A stretch of 64,000 nt of DNA, taken from positions 248,001-312,000 of the forward strand of contig NZ_VDUX01000002.1 of NCBI RefSeq assembly GCF_008039565.1, given 5' to 3'. The notes below the pieces were generated by a model. It was not told where the DNA came from. It saw nothing but the letters and a program-made list of their open reading frames with translations, and made no database searches. This DNA comes from Aeromicrobium terrae (GTDB lineage Bacteria; Actinomycetota; Actinomycetes; Propionibacteriales; Nocardioidaceae). The translations under genes were made by a program, and so were the position numbers. Shown one piece after another: positions 1-10,958 of this stretch (position 1 is the first letter of the stretch; every line of letters begins with the position of its first letter).

Positions 1-405
1 TCGCTCGACCCGAACGTCCGGCCCGCGCTCGTGGCGGACCGGGCCGAGGCGGTGGCGCGGCTCGACCGGCTCGCCGCGCGCGCCGACGTCGTGAAGGTCA
101 GCGACGAGGACCTCGCCTGGTGGCACCCGGACACGTCCGAGGACGAGCTGGTGGAGCGCTGGCTCGCCGGCACGACGTCGCTGGTGGCCGTCACGCGCGG
201 CTCGGCCGGCGCCACGCTCGTCACGGCGGAGGAACGCCTGGACGTCCCGCCGGAGCCGGTCACGGTCGTCGACACCGTCGGCGCCGGCGACGCGTTCATG
301 GCCGGGCTGCTCGGCGCGCTGGAGCGCGGCGAGCGGACCGTGGCTGAGATCGGCGTGGCGGCCGCACACTCGGCCGCGCTCGCCGTCGGGCGTGCCGGAC
401 CTTAA
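1..405 (+). CDS. PfkB-family carbohydrate kinase, 3' part only
   Basis: The reading frame is open from base 1, so the N-terminal half lies outside the window. The visible 134 residues open with the DPNVRP stretch typical of fructokinase-like ribokinase-fold sugar kinases. Near the C-terminus they carry the second PfkB signature, DTVGAGDAF, whose Asp is the catalytic base and whose GAGD forms the anion hole. The enzyme should transfer phosphate from ATP to a sugar hydroxyl. Fructokinase is the most likely activity, but the substrate-recognition half is missing so the sugar cannot be named. Its TAA stop overlaps the stop of the convergent SRPBCC gene. Confidence 0.85.
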   Translation, partial: SLDPNVRPALVADRAEAVARLDRLAARADVVKVSDEDLAWWHPDTSEDELVERWLAGTTSLVAVTRGSAGATLVTAEERLDVPPEPVTVVDTVGAGDAFMAGLLGALERGERTVAEIGVAAAHSAALAVGRAGP

Positions 406-827
406 GGAACGAGCTTGCCGATGTTCTTGCCGAGCTGCATCGTCAGCACCTTGCCGACGATCGGGGCCAGGCCGGGCACCTTGGCGTCGAAGCCGATCCG
501 GTAGTCGAGGACCGTGCCGCCGTCGGCGGTCGGCGTCAGGCGCTGCACGCCCCAGTGGCCGGTGAGCGGCGTGCCCTTGCTGACCTTGTACTCGATCAGC
601 GTGTTCGGCTCGGCCGCCGTGACGGTCTCCTCGAACGCCGGCAGCGGGCCGATCTTGAGCCGCCGCGTGGTGCCGGGGCCGTTGCGCGACGTGTCGCCGT
701 CGCAGACCCGGGTGATCTTGCAGCCGAGGACCGGGCCGAGGTTCTCGTGCTCGGCGAGGGCCTCGAAGACCGTGGCGGGGTCGGAACGGAACGTGTGGGT
801 GACGTGGACGCGCTGGGGGGCTGCCAT
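402..827 (-). CDS. SRPBCC (START-like) family protein
   Basis: This 141-residue protein has the size and pattern of a single START/Bet v1-like domain. It has an N-terminal strand, the segment TVFEALAEHENLGPVL typical of polyketide cyclase/dehydrase-like SRPBCC proteins, repeated beta strands around GTTRRLKIGPLPAFEETV, and a C-terminal helix. The family binds hydrophobic ligands in a deep cavity and is mostly of unknown function in actinobacteria. No catalytic residues can be assigned and there is no signal peptide, so it is probably cytosolic. It converges on the PfkB kinase gene and lies 42 bases from the divergent trmL. Confidence 0.75.
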   Translation of the reverse strand: MAAPQRVHVTHTFRSDPATVFEALAEHENLGPVLGCKITRVCDGDTSRNGPGTTRRLKIGPLPAFEETVTAAEPNTLIEYKVSKGTPLTGHWGVQRLTPTADGGTVLDYRIGFDAKVPGLAPIVGKVLTMQLGKNIGKLVP

Positions 828-869
828 GGTCGGGGAGTCTAGGGGATGGGCTGGCTACGCTGACGAGCG

Positions 870-1331
870 ATGTTCCGCATCCTCTTCCACGAGCCCAGCA
901 TCCCCGGCAACACGGGGAACGCGATCCGGCTCGCAGCCGCCACCGGTGCCGAGCTGCACCTCGTCGAGCCCCTCGGCTTCACCCTCGACGACGCCCGGCT
1001 GCGGCGCGCCGGCCTCGACTATCACGACCTCGCCGTCGTCACGGTCCACGCCGACCTCGACGCGGCCTTCGCGTCCTTCGGGGACGCCCGCGTCCTCGCC
1101 TTCACCACGAAGGCCGAGCGCCGCTACACCGACGTCGCCTACGAGCCGTCGGACGTGCTGCTGTTCGGGACGGAACCGACCGGGCTCCCGGACGACGTCC
1201 TCGCTGATCAACGCATCGACGAGCACCTGCGGCTGCCGATGCTGCCGGGGCGACGCTCGATGAACCTGGCGAACTGCGCCTCCATCGTCGTCTTCGAGGC
1301 GTGGCGCCAGCACGATTTTTCGGGTGCATAG
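870..1331 (+). CDS. trmL: tRNA (cytidine(34)-2'-O)-methyltransferase, SPOUT class
   Basis: At 153 residues this has the normal length of TrmL, the smallest SPOUT methyltransferase. It methylates the wobble ribose of tRNA-Leu with S-adenosylmethionine and acts as a dimer. Motif 1 is visible as HEPSIPGNTGNAIRL at residues 7-21. Motif 2 is LFGTEPTGLP near residue 95, and motif 3 is the trefoil-knot segment LPMLPGRRSMNLANCASI at residues 121-138 that binds the cofactor. The start ATG lies just after the divergent SRPBCC gene, and the downstream permease follows after 29 bases in the same direction. Function is assigned from the family. Confidence 0.9.
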   Translation: MFRILFHEPSIPGNTGNAIRLAAATGAELHLVEPLGFTLDDARLRRAGLDYHDLAVVTVHADLDAAFASFGDARVLAFTTKAERRYTDVAYEPSDVLLFGTEPTGLPDDVLADQRIDEHLRLPMLPGRRSMNLANCASIVVFEAWRQHDFSGA

Positions 1332-1360
1332 GGAGACGATCTACGGGGTACTGCTGAGGC

Positions 1361-3016
1361 ATGGCCACCACCACGTCTGCTGAACCGCACCTCAAGCGCC
1401 ACGTGGGAGTCGTCGGACTCCTCTTCGCCAGCGTCGGCTCGATCATCGGCTCCGGATGGCTCTTCGGCGCCCTCGACGCCTCCAAGGCCGCCGGACCCGC
1501 CGCGATGATCTCCTGGGCCCTCGGCGGGTTCCTCATCCTGCTGCTCGCCCTGGTCTACGCCGAGCTCGGCACCATGTACCCGCTGTCCGGCGGCGTCGTC
1601 CGGTATCCGCACATGTCGTACGGCACCTTCGCCAGCTTCACCAGCGGCTGGATCACGTATGTCGCCGTCGTGACCACCGCGCCCATCGAGGTCGAGGCGG
1701 CCCTGCAGTACGGCACCAAGTACGCGGAGTTCACCAAGGAGCACTGCCTCTCGGCCTGCAAGAGCGACGCTCCCGAGGTCGTCCACACGCTGACGCCGCT
1801 CGGCTACGCGGTGGCGGTCCTGCTGATGGCGCTCTTCGTGGTCGTCAACTACTACGGCATCCGCTGGTTCGCCCGCATCAACAACGTGCTCGTCTGGTGG
1901 AAGCTCGGCGTCATCCTCCTCGTCATCGCGGCGTTCTTCGTCACCGCGTTCCACGGGAGCAACTTCACCGACCACGGCTTCAAGCCCGAGGGCTGGCACG
2001 GCGTGTTCACCGCGATCGCCACCAGCGGCATCGTGTTCTCCTATCTCGGCTTCCGGCAGGGCATCGAGCTCGCCGGTGAGACCGACAACCCGCGCCGCAA
2101 CGTGCCGATCGCGGTCGTCGGCTCGGTGGTGCTGACCGGCCTCATCTACATCGCCCTGCAGGCCGCGTTCATCGGCTCGATCGACCCCGGCACCCTCGCC
2201 AAGTCCGACGGGTGGGCGAACCTGAGCTTCACCAACGACTTCGGGCCGCTGGCCGCTGTGGCGACAGCGCTCGGCCTCGGATGGCTGGCGACCGTGCTCT
2301 ACGTCGACGCCGTCGTCTCCCCCGGCGACACCGGCCTCATCTACACGACGATCACGTCGCGCATCTCGTTCGCCATGGCCCGCAACGGCAACGCCCCTCA
2401 GGCCCTGGCCAGGACGACGGACCGTGGCGTCCCGCTGGTCGGCCTGATCGCGGCGTTCGTGATCGGGCTGTTCATGCTGCTGCCGTTCCCGAGCTGGCAG
2501 CAGCTCGTCGGCTTCATCACGTCCGCGACGGTGCTGTCGTTCTCGTCCGGCCCGCTCGTGCACGCCGCCCTGCGGCAGCAGGACCCGGAGAAGGAGCGCC
2601 CGTTCCGCCTCCCCGGCGGCCACCTCATCCCCCTGCTCGCGTTCTGGGGCTCCAACCTGATCGTCTACTGGTCCGGCTGGACCGTGGTCTGGAAGCTCAT
2701 GGTCGCCGTGCTGATCGGCTTCGCGCTGCTCGCGATGATGGCGGTGTCCGGCCAGCTCGGCCAGCGCCACCTCGACCTGCGCTCCGGGCTCTGGGTCTTC
2801 CCGTGGCTCGGCGGGCTCACGATCGTGAGCTACTACGGCGACTACGGCGGCGGCCAGGGCACCATCGGCTTCGGCAGCGGCATCGTGATCCTGGGCCTGC
2901 TGTCGGTCGCCGTGTACGTCATGGCCTTCGTGTTCCGGCTCAGCCCGGAGCAGGCCCAGACGTACATCGAGGAGAGCCTGGAGGAGGCCAAGGTCGAGGA
3001 CCAGGAACTGGTCTGA
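1361..3016 (+). CDS. APC-superfamily amino acid permease
   Basis: This 551-residue polytopic membrane protein opens with the APC hallmark helix, residues 17-35, containing VGSIIGSGWLFG. This is the unwound TM1 with the substrate-binding GSG-type motif. About twelve further hydrophobic segments follow, and TM6 has the conserved FSYLGFRQGIELAGE, typical of bacterial proton-coupled amino acid symporters. The hydrophilic tail after residue 525 is acidic. A loop with two Cys (EHCLSACKSD, about residues 128-137) sits outside the membrane between TM3 and TM4. The substrate is not evident. A hairpin separates it from the SGNH hydrolase downstream. Confidence 0.85.
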   Translation: MATTTSAEPHLKRHVGVVGLLFASVGSIIGSGWLFGALDASKAAGPAAMISWALGGFLILLLALVYAELGTMYPLSGGVVRYPHMSYGTFASFTSGWITYVAVVTTAPIEVEAALQYGTKYAEFTKEHCLSACKSDAPEVVHTLTPLGYAVAVLLMALFVVVNYYGIRWFARINNVLVWWKLGVILLVIAAFFVTAFHGSNFTDHGFKPEGWHGVFTAIATSGIVFSYLGFRQGIELAGETDNPRRNVPIAVVGSVVLTGLIYIALQAAFIGSIDPGTLAKSDGWANLSFTNDFGPLAAVATALGLGWLATVLYVDAVVSPGDTGLIYTTITSRISFAMARNGNAPQALARTTDRGVPLVGLIAAFVIGLFMLLPFPSWQQLVGFITSATVLSFSSGPLVHAALRQQDPEKERPFRLPGGHLIPLLAFWGSNLIVYWSGWTVVWKLMVAVLIGFALLAMMAVSGQLGQRHLDLRSGLWVFPWLGGLTIVSYYGDYGGGQGTIGFGSGIVILGLLSVAVYVMAFVFRLSPEQAQTYIEESLEEAKVEDQELV

Positions 3017-3045
3017 CGACACCTTCTCCATTCGTCTGACGGGGC

Positions 3046-3078
3046 CCCGAGAGGGACATATCCTGCTGCCCTCTCGGG
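3046..3078 (+). terminator. Hairpin, probable terminator after the permease
   Basis: The arms CCCGAGAGGG (3046-3055) and CCCTCTCGGG (3069-3078) pair perfectly over 10 bp around a 13-base loop. An A-rich run, not a T run, follows. It sits 30 bases after the permease stop and 16 bases before the SGNH hydrolase start, so it may end the first transcript or shape the leader of the second. Confidence 0.6.
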
Positions 3079-3093
3079 AAAGAAAGTCAGCAG

Positions 3094-3819
3094 ATGTCCC
3101 TGTCCAGAACGGCGATCCGCGCCGCCCTCGTCATCGCCGTCACTGCGGGGCTCCTCGCCATCTGGCAGAGCGCGCGCGGCGGTGAGACACCCACGCTCGC
3201 GCCCGCCGTCAAGCACGGAACCTCGACCACGCTGACCCGCCTGTACCCGAACGGGATCGTCGTCGTCGGCGACTCCATCACGGCGCGGTACAACGACGAG
3301 CCGGGCGACGCGGAGCAGGGCTGGTGGAGCATCGTCGGCCGCCACTTCGGCGCCCACGTCACCACCTACGCGCAGTCGGGCTCGGGCTACCTCCGTCAGG
3401 GCAAGCAGTGCTCCGGCGACCGGTTCATCGACCGGCCCCAGGCCTTCCGGCACACCGCTCCGTCGCTGTTCATCGTCGAGGGCGGCCGCAACGACTGGTC
3501 GATCTGCCTGGAGGGTCAGCACGTGCCGGCGACGGACCAGCAGATCGCCGAGGCGGTCGACCACTACCTCGACGTCCTCCAGCGGCAGCTGCCGCGGTCG
3601 ACGCGCATCGTGGTGCTCGGCCCGCCGTGGGGACCCGAGTCCCCGTGGGACGGCAAGCGGGTCACGTCGATCGTCCACACCGCCGCCCAGCGGCACGGCC
3701 TGAAGTACGTGAGCACCACCGGGACGCTCGACGACCCGGCGCGCGTCGTGGACGGTGTGCACCCGAACCGTGACGGCAGCACCGCGCTCGCCGAGCGCGT
3801 GATCTCCGCGCTCTCCTAG
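3094..3819 (+). CDS. Secreted or membrane-anchored SGNH/GDSL hydrolase
   Basis: This 241-residue protein has an N-terminal hydrophobic helix (about residues 7-24) that would export or anchor it. The SGNH serine-hydrolase blocks are clear. Block I is VVGDSIT with nucleophile Ser61, block II is the Gly of QSGSGY near residue 96, block III is GGRND with Asn133, and block V is DGVHPN with Asp220 and His223. These make the catalytic triad and oxyanion hole. Such enzymes deacylate lipids, glycans or peptidoglycan, but the substrate cannot be read from the sequence. The stop overlaps the convergent rdgB stop by four bases. Confidence 0.85.
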   Translation: MSLSRTAIRAALVIAVTAGLLAIWQSARGGETPTLAPAVKHGTSTTLTRLYPNGIVVVGDSITARYNDEPGDAEQGWWSIVGRHFGAHVTTYAQSGSGYLRQGKQCSGDRFIDRPQAFRHTAPSLFIVEGGRNDWSICLEGQHVPATDQQIAEAVDHYLDVLQRQLPRSTRIVVLGPPWGPESPWDGKRVTSIVHTAAQRHGLKYVSTTGTLDDPARVVDGVHPNRDGSTALAERVISALS

Positions 3820-4412
3820 GTCAGGGCGGCGACGACGGCCGGCGCGATGGTGCGCAGCGCGCGACCGCGGTGGCTGATGGCGTCCTTCTCCTCGGCCGGC
3901 AGCTCGGCGGTGGAGACGTCGTAGCCGTCGGCGGCGAACAGCGGGTCGTACCCGAAGCCGCCGTCGCCCTGCTCACCGCGCAGGATCCGGCCCGGCATCT
4001 CGCCGTGCTCCACGACCTCGGCGCCGTCGGGCGTGCACAGTGCCACCGCGCAGCGGAACACCGCGCCTCGACGTTCGTCCGGGACGTCGGAGATCTGCGT
4101 GAGGAGGAGCCGGTTGTTCTCCGCGTCGCCCTGGCCGCTCCAACGCGCCGAGAGCACGCCGGGCATGCCGTTGAGGGCGTCGACGCAGAGACCGGAGTCG
4201 TCGGCCAGCGACGGCAGGCCGGTGGCGGCGAGGCAGGCCCGCGCCTTGATCAGGGCGTTGCCCTCGAAGGTGGGCTCGGTCTCGGCCGGCTCGTCGAACG
4301 GCTCGACGTCGTCGAGGCCCAGCACCTGCACGCCGGGCACGATCGGCTCGAGGATGCGGCGCAGCTCGGCCAGCTTCTTCGCGTTCCGCGACGCGAGCAC
4401 AACACGCGTCAC
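3816..4412 (-). CDS. rdgB: XTP/dITP diphosphatase (HAM1/RdgB)
   Basis: RdgB removes non-canonical purine triphosphates (dITP, XTP) by hydrolysing them to the monophosphate and pyrophosphate. The GTG start at 4412 overlaps the rph stop as GTGA and gives 198 residues, the usual length. A longer frame upstream is not needed. The diagnostic N-terminal SxNxxK motif is ASRNAKK at residues 7-13, followed by the acidic metal-binding region ([10 protein letters not shown] and [12 protein letters not shown]), GGFGYDPLF in the middle, and SHRGRAL at the end. The order rph-rdgB matches the mycobacterial Rv1340-Rv1341 pair, and the two should be co-transcribed. Confidence 0.95.
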   Translation of the reverse strand: MTRVVLASRNAKKLAELRRILEPIVPGVQVLGLDDVEPFDEPAETEPTFEGNALIKARACLAATGLPSLADDSGLCVDALNGMPGVLSARWSGQGDAENNRLLLTQISDVPDERRGAVFRCAVALCTPDGAEVVEHGEMPGRILRGEQGDGGFGYDPLFAADGYDVSTAELPAEEKDAISHRGRALRTIAPAVVAALT

Positions 4413-5131
4413 GAAGCGAGCGCCTGCTGCTGCAGGTTGGTGAGGTCGGCGCAACCCTTCTCGGCGAGACCCAGCAGGGTGTCGAGCTCCGCGCGGTCGA
4501 ACGGCGCGCCCTCGGCGGTGCCCTGGATCTCGACGAACGACCCGCTGCCGGTCATGACGACGTTCATGTCGGTCTCGGCCCGGACGTCCTCGACGTACGG
4601 GAGGTCGAGCATCGCGGTGCCGTCGATGATGCCGACGCTCACGGCCGCGACGGACTCCACCAGCGGCTCTCCCGCCAGCAGACCGTTCTCGCGCAGGTGC
4701 GAGACGGCGTCGGCCAGGGCGACGTACGCACCGGTGATGGCCGCGGTGCGCGTGCCGCCGTCGGCCTGCAGGACGTCGCAGTCGATGGTGATGGTGTTCT
4801 CGCCGAGCGCCGTGTAGTCGATGGCGGCGCGCAGGGAGCGGCCGACCAGGCGCGAGATCTCGTGCGTGCGGCCACCGATGCGGCCCTTGACCGACTCACG
4901 GGCCGAGCGGTCGTGGGTGGCCTGCGGCAGCATCGCGTACTCGGCGGTGACCCAGCCGAGGCCCGACCCCTTGCGCCACCGCGGCACACCCTCGGTGGCG
5001 CTCGCGGCGCACAGCACCTTGGTGCGGCCGAACTCGATCAGGCAGGAACCCTGCGCGTGGTCGAGCCAGTGGCGGGTGATGGTGACGGGTCGGAGCTGGT
5101 CGACGGCGCGGCCGTCCTCGCGAGAGGTCAT
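4409..5131 (-). CDS. rph: Ribonuclease PH
   Basis: RNase PH is a phosphorolytic 3'-5' exonuclease that trims tRNA 3' ends and forms a hexameric ring. The 240-residue length is normal. The phosphate-binding and catalytic region is seen in the segment around residues 80-130 ([16 protein letters not shown], then [21 protein letters not shown]). The conserved tail ends in a helix with LLGLAEKG. It is followed directly by rdgB through a GTGA overlap and is preceded, after 22 bases, by the MBL phosphodiesterase gene, as in M. tuberculosis. Confidence 0.96.
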   Translation of the reverse strand: MTSREDGRAVDQLRPVTITRHWLDHAQGSCLIEFGRTKVLCAASATEGVPRWRKGSGLGWVTAEYAMLPQATHDRSARESVKGRIGGRTHEISRLVGRSLRAAIDYTALGENTITIDCDVLQADGGTRTAAITGAYVALADAVSHLRENGLLAGEPLVESVAAVSVGIIDGTAMLDLPYVEDVRAETDMNVVMTGSGSFVEIQGTAEGAPFDRAELDTLLGLAEKGCADLTNLQQQALAS

Positions 5132-5153
5132 GACCGCGAGCGTACCCAGCGGG

Positions 5154-5918
5154 TCAGACCTCGTAGACGGCCCCGGTGTCGACCAGCTCGAGGGGACCGT
5201 TCCAGGTGGACTTGGCGTCCGCCTCGACCTCCGCGCGGTCGGTCCAGGCGGGGATGTGCGTGAGCAGCAGGCGCCCGACGCCGGCGGCCGTGGCCGACGC
5301 GCCGGCCTGCGCGCCGGTGAGGTGGAGGTGCGGCGGGTTCACCGACGACTCGACGAACGACGCCTCGCAGAGGTAGACGTCGGCGCCGGCGGCCATCCGG
5401 TCGAGCTGCTCGCACGGCCCGGTGTCGCCGGAGTACGCCAGCACCTTGCCGTCGCACTCGATGCGCATCGCGTACGCCTCGACCGGGTGGTCGACCTCCA
5501 CCGCGGTGACGGTGAACGGGCCGATCTGCACGACGTCGCCGTCCTGCCAGTCGTGGCACGAGAAGTGCTCGAGGATGCCGGGGTCCGGCTCCGGTCCGTA
5601 GGTGCGGGCGAGGAAGCGGTCGGAGCCCGCCGGCGCGTAGAGCGGGACGCGGCCGTGGGTGCGGCCGCCGGGGTGGTACCGGCTGACCACGTAGAAGCAC
5701 GCGAGGTCGAAGCAGTGGTCGGCGTGCAGGTGGGAGACGGCGACCGCGTCGACGTCGCGGACGTCGGTGAACCGCTGCAGCGGACCCAGGGCACCGTTTC
5801 CGAGATCGAGCAGCAGGCGGAACGTGCGGCCCTCGAACGGAGCCTCGACGAGATAGCAGCTGGCCGCCGAGTCCGGCCCGGGGAACGACCCCGCACACCC
5901 GATGATGGTGAGCTTCAC
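5154..5918 (-). CDS. MBL-fold hydrolase, Rv1339/CpdA-type cyclic-nucleotide phosphodiesterase candidate
   Basis: This 254-residue metallo-beta-lactamase-fold protein starts at a GTG giving [14 protein letters not shown]. The metal-binding HxHxDH motif is SHLHADH (His63, His65, Asp67, His68). Further ligands are expected in [22 protein letters not shown] and the final TH. Both the sequence pattern and the position between murI and rph match Rv1339 of M. tuberculosis, which established work describes as an atypical class II cAMP phosphodiesterase. A nuclease role (RNase Z-like) is the alternative from fold alone. It would balance the nucleotide cyclase at 47.9 kb. Confidence 0.8.
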   Translation of the reverse strand: MKLTIIGCAGSFPGPDSAASCYLVEAPFEGRTFRLLLDLGNGALGPLQRFTDVRDVDAVAVSHLHADHCFDLACFYVVSRYHPGGRTHGRVPLYAPAGSDRFLARTYGPEPDPGILEHFSCHDWQDGDVVQIGPFTVTAVEVDHPVEAYAMRIECDGKVLAYSGDTGPCEQLDRMAAGADVYLCEASFVESSVNPPHLHLTGAQAGASATAAGVGRLLLTHIPAWTDRAEVEADAKSTWNGPLELVDTGAVYEV

Positions 5919-5956
5919 AAGTGCCTCCCTCGCCAAATGACAACACGTGTCGGGGT

Positions 5957-5994
5957 CCCCGCGGAAGCGCGAGCTTGCGAGCGGTTTCGTGGGG
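5957..5994 (-). terminator. Hairpin between murI and the MBL gene
   Basis: The arms 5957-5966 (CCCCGCGGAA) and 5985-5994 (TTTCGTGGGG) can form a 10-bp stem with two G-U pairs and an 18-base loop that is itself self-complementary (GCGAGC around TTGC). It occupies most of the 82-base gap between murI and the downstream MBL gene, so it may attenuate or process the operon transcript. No T run follows. Confidence 0.4.
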
Positions 5995-6000
5995 TGACAT

Positions 6001-6810
6001 TCATGCTGGCACTACCCAGGAGAACTGGTCGACCGAATTCAGTTCTGGACCCAGGAACCGACGGCCGAGGACGCCGAAGTCGTCCGGTTTTCCCGTGGTC
6101 AGGAAGCGGTGCTGCGGCGGAGAGTGATCCAGGTCACGTTCCAGACCGTGGCTCACGAGCAGCGCGTAGACGTCGTTGGCGGTCTCGTCGGCGCTCGACA
6201 CGAGCGTCACGTCCGGGCCCATGACGTAGGCGATGGCGCCGGCGAGGAGCGGGTAGTGCGTGCACCCGAGCACCAGGGTGTCGACGTCCGCCTCGACAAG
6301 CGGCTCGAGGTACTCGTGGGCGACGGCGTCCAGCTCCGGCCCGCTGGTGACGCCGGCCTCGACGAGCTCGACGAACCGTGGGCACGCCTGCGTGTGCAGC
6401 TCGATCTGCGGGTTGGCGGCGAACGCGTCGTCGTACGCACGCGACGTCGCCGTGGCCTGCGTGCAGATGACGCCCACCCGGCCGTTGCGCGTGACGCTGA
6501 CCGCCTTGCGGGTGGCCGGCACGATCACCTCGACGACCGGGACGTCGTACCGCTCGCGGGCGTCGCGGAGCACGGCGGCGCTTGCGGAGTTGCACGCGAT
6601 CACCAGCACCTTGACCCCCTGCTCGACCAGGTGGTCGAGGCACTCCAGCGCGAACTCGCGCACCGCGGCGATGGGCTGCGACCCGTACGGCTGGCGCGCC
6701 GTGTCGCCGAGGTAAAGGACCGGCTCGTGCGGCAGCTGGTCGATCACCGCCCGGGCGACCGTGAGCCCTCCGAACCCGGAGTCGAAGATCCCGATCGGTG
6801 CGTCCGCCAT
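6001..6810 (-). CDS. murI: Glutamate racemase
   Basis: MurI interconverts L- and D-glutamate for peptidoglycan. The ATG at 6810 gives 269 residues, the usual length, although the frame is open far upstream. The catalytic motifs are complete: FDSGFGG with Asp10, ACNSASA with Cys73, and GCTHYPLL with Cys183 as the second acid/base cysteine. In M. tuberculosis murI (Rv1338) lies between a rhomboid protease and Rv1339. Here the gene upstream is a PRPP synthetase 13 bases away, so murI is probably transcribed from the cysM-prs unit. Confidence 0.96.
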   Translation of the reverse strand: MADAPIGIFDSGFGGLTVARAVIDQLPHEPVLYLGDTARQPYGSQPIAAVREFALECLDHLVEQGVKVLVIACNSASAAVLRDARERYDVPVVEVIVPATRKAVSVTRNGRVGVICTQATATSRAYDDAFAANPQIELHTQACPRFVELVEAGVTSGPELDAVAHEYLEPLVEADVDTLVLGCTHYPLLAGAIAYVMGPDVTLVSSADETANDVYALLVSHGLERDLDHSPPQHRFLTTGKPDDFGVLGRRFLGPELNSVDQFSWVVPA

Positions 6811-6823
6811 TGTTCGAGCGTAC

Positions 6824-7801
6824 CTACAAGGGAAGCTTCGGCTGAGGTGGTGCGTGGGCCGGGTCGACGCCGTCGAACAGGCTGGACACGGACTCGCCGG
6901 CGTGGATGCGGGCGATGGCCTCGGCGAAGAGGCGGGAGACGGTGCGGACCTGCAGCTCGGGCCAGTCGGCCGGCGGCGGGACGGTGTCGGTCGTGACGAC
7001 CTCGGTGATCGACGGGTGGTTGCGGAGCCGCTCGACGGCCTTGCCGGTGAACAGTCCGTGGGTGCAGGCCACCGACGCGGACCGGCAGCCCTCCTCCTCC
7101 AGCTTGTCCATGAGCTCGACGATGGAGCCGCCGGTGGCGATCTCGTCGTCGAGCACGATCGCGGTCTTGCCGGCAACGTCGCCGACGATGGCGTCGATGA
7201 CGACCTTGTCGTCGGCCTGGCGCTGCTTGCTGCCGGCTGCGACGGGGACGCCGAGGAGCCGGGCGAACAGCGACGCCGTCTTGGCGTTGCCGAGGTCGGG
7301 CGACACGACGACGACGTCGGTGAGGTCGCGGCCGCGGTAGTGGTCGGCGAGCTCGCCGATCGCGGTGAGGTGGTCGACGGCGGTGCTGAAGAACCCGTGC
7401 ACCTGCGGCGCGTGCAGTGTCATGGTGACGACGCGGTCGGCGCCCGCGGTGCTGAGCATGTCGGCCACGAGCCGGCCGCCGATGGAGATGCGCGACGCGT
7501 CCTTCTTGTCCGAGCGCGCGTAGGCGTAGTGCGGGATGACTGCCGTGACGGACGCGGCGGACGCACCACGCGCGGCGTCGATCATCAGCAGCAGCTCCAT
7601 CAGGTGGTCCTGCGTGGGCGGGACCAGCGGCTGGATGATGTAGACGTCCTTCTTGCGGCAGTTGGCCAGCAGCTGGATCTGCAGGCAGTCGTTGCTGAAG
7701 CGGACGGTGTCGGACTGGCTCAGCGGCTGTCCGAGCTCGGAGCAGATCTTCTCGGCGAGGGTCCGGTGCGCGCTGCCGGAGAACACCACGATCTCGCTCA
7801 C
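6824..7801 (-). CDS. prs: Ribose-phosphate pyrophosphokinase, divergent type
   Basis: PRPP synthetase makes 5-phosphoribosyl diphosphate from ribose 5-phosphate and ATP. The GTG at 7801 gives 325 residues, the normal size, and the fold-defining segments are present: [39 protein letters not shown] and the PRPP loop [10 protein letters not shown]. Several normally invariant residues differ. The usual NGE box reads NDC, the DLH box reads TLH, and the DDMIDTGGT loop reads DDEIATGGS. It is therefore a distinct subfamily and may not be the only synthetase in the genome. It lies 22 bases after cysM and 13 before murI, an unusual place for prs. Confidence 0.85.
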   Translation of the reverse strand: MSEIVVFSGSAHRTLAEKICSELGQPLSQSDTVRFSNDCLQIQLLANCRKKDVYIIQPLVPPTQDHLMELLLMIDAARGASAASVTAVIPHYAYARSDKKDASRISIGGRLVADMLSTAGADRVVTMTLHAPQVHGFFSTAVDHLTAIGELADHYRGRDLTDVVVVSPDLGNAKTASLFARLLGVPVAAGSKQRQADDKVVIDAIVGDVAGKTAIVLDDEIATGGSIVELMDKLEEEGCRSASVACTHGLFTGKAVERLRNHPSITEVVTTDTVPPPADWPELQVRTVSRLFAEAIARIHAGESVSSLFDGVDPAHAPPQPKLPL

Positions 7802-7823
7802 GGGCACGAGGCTACCCCACGGC

Positions 7824-9585
<1,762 letters not shown>

Positions 9586-9652
9586 GTCTCCCAGGCTATC
9601 GGCGCGGCCCGAGGCCTGGGCGCCCGCCCGAAGCGTGGACCATGATGTCTCC

Positions 9653-10054
9653 ATGCCCACGATCTCAGCGACTTTTCGCACCATCGAGGGGACCCAGGCC
9701 GCCCGCGGTCGAACCGGCGACCACGAGATCGTCGTGGACCGACCGGACGGCGTCGCCGGCGGAGCGGGCCTCGGCCTGAACGGCGGCCAGCTGCTCGCCC
9801 TGGCGCTGGGCGGCTGTCTGGCGAACGACCTTCGGTACGCCGCCGAGGCGGCCGGGGCGTCGCTGGGCGATGTGAGGGTGGACGTGGATCTGGACGTCGA
9901 GGACGGTCGCGTCACCGGCGCCACGGTCTCGCTCGGAGCCACGGGCGCCGACCTGTCCGACGTGTCCTCCGTCGTCGCCCGGGCCGTCGAGATCTCGACA
10001 GTGCTGGACGCTGTGCGTCAGGGCTTCCCGGTCGAGGTCACGGCAACGACGTGA
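9653..10054 (+). CDS. OsmC family protein
   Basis: The protein has 133 residues and starts at ATG (MPTISATFRTIEG). The OsmC fold is indicated by the N-terminal strands, the DHEIVVDRP segment, and the core helix GGQLLALALGGCLANDL, where the Cys corresponds to the first redox cysteine. The second redox cysteine of true OsmC/Ohr peroxidases is absent: the matching region reads ARAVEISTVLDAV. The protein is therefore better viewed as an OsmC-like protein of unknown activity than as a proven hydroperoxidase. Its 3' end overlaps the convergent DUF2017 gene by 17 bases. Confidence 0.8.
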   Translation: MPTISATFRTIEGTQAARGRTGDHEIVVDRPDGVAGGAGLGLNGGQLLALALGGCLANDLRYAAEAAGASLGDVRVDVDLDVEDGRVTGATVSLGATGADLSDVSSVVARAVEISTVLDAVRQGFPVEVTATT

Positions 10055-10610
10055 CGAGCGTCTCCTGGACGTACCCGAGCCAGTCGTAGAGCTCGGTCAT
10101 CGCGACGACGGCCTCGTCCTCGGAGCGGGCGAGCAGCATCGCGTCGTCGTCGTCCTCGATGCCCAGCCGCACGGCCAGCGAGAGCCGGATGTCGGTGAGC
10201 GATCGCAGCCACGACTGGGCGGCCTCGGCGTCGAGCTCGACCTCGAGGGTCTCCTCGTCGTCGACGTCGTCGAGCCCGGCGGCCACGAGTGCGGCGAGGA
10301 TCGCCTCAGCATTCGCGACCTTGGCCGACGTCAGGGACCGCTCGGTGAAGCGGCGGAACTCCGCGCTGTCCTCGGCGTCGTCGCGGTAGGCGTCGGGCAG
10401 CAGCCGCTGCAGCACCGGGTCCTCCGGCGGCAGGGACGGCCCGCCGAGCCCGAGCTGGCCCGCGAGTGGGTCGGCCTCGGACTGCGACTCGCCGTTGCGG
10501 TCGCGCAGCAGCTCGACGACCTGACCGGCCAGGCTCGCGAGCACCTGCGCCTCCCCCGGCTCGAACGTCGCGACGAGGCCGCCGCGACGACGGCGCTTGA
10601 ACGGCTTCAC
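10038..10610 (-). CDS. DUF2017 family protein
   Basis: This 190-residue cytosolic protein begins [11 protein letters not shown] at a GTG that overlaps the clpS stop as GTGA. The basic N-terminus, the long acidic middle and the helix [13 protein letters not shown] at the end are typical of DUF2017 (the Rv1332 family). Its role is unknown. Its constant pairing with clpS across actinobacteria suggests a link to ClpS-mediated proteolysis, but that is inference from context. Confidence 0.85.
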   Translation of the reverse strand: MKPFKRRRRGGLVATFEPGEAQVLASLAGQVVELLRDRNGESQSEADPLAGQLGLGGPSLPPEDPVLQRLLPDAYRDDAEDSAEFRRFTERSLTSAKVANAEAILAALVAAGLDDVDDEETLEVELDAEAAQSWLRSLTDIRLSLAVRLGIEDDDDAMLLARSEDEAVVAMTELYDWLGYVQETLVTSLP

Positions 10611-10912
10611 TCGTCCGCCCGTTGCAGCGTGGCCCACAAGCCGTACTCGTGCATGGCCTGCACGTGCCGCTCCATCTGCTCGCGACTGCCGCTGGACACG
10701 ATCGCCTTCCCCTCGTGGTGCACCGCGAGCATCAGCTCGGTGGCCTTGGCCTCGGTGTAGCCGAAGTAGTTGCGGAACACGTACGCGACGTACGACATCA
10801 GGTTGACCGGGTCGTTCCAGACGATGGTGACCCACGGGTTCTCGAGCTCGACGACCTCGCTGACGTCGGGCTCCTCGATCTCCACGGGGGTCGGGGTGGT
10901 CACGCTTCCCAT
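10607..10912 (-). CDS. clpS: ATP-dependent Clp protease adaptor ClpS
   Basis: ClpS delivers N-degron substrates to the Clp ATPase. The 101 residues comprise a disordered acidic N-terminal tail (about residues 1-24) and the ClpS core. The core includes [16 protein letters not shown], containing the conserved N-D-P of the N-degron pocket, and [13 protein letters not shown] with the pocket His. It lies divergent from pncB across a 46-base spacer and starts the clpS-DUF2017 unit. Confidence 0.93.
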   Translation of the reverse strand: MGSVTTPTPVEIEEPDVSEVVELENPWVTIVWNDPVNLMSYVAYVFRNYFGYTEAKATELMLAVHHEGKAIVSSGSREQMERHVQAMHEYGLWATLQRADE

Positions 10913-10958
10913 TGTGGCCCAGTCGAGTCATGAGCCCAACGGGCCTACGGTGAGTCCC

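Noticed and set aside
5959..5999. A riboswitch between murI and the MBL gene
   Set aside because: The 82-base gap is too short for the known classes and shows only a G-U-rich hairpin.
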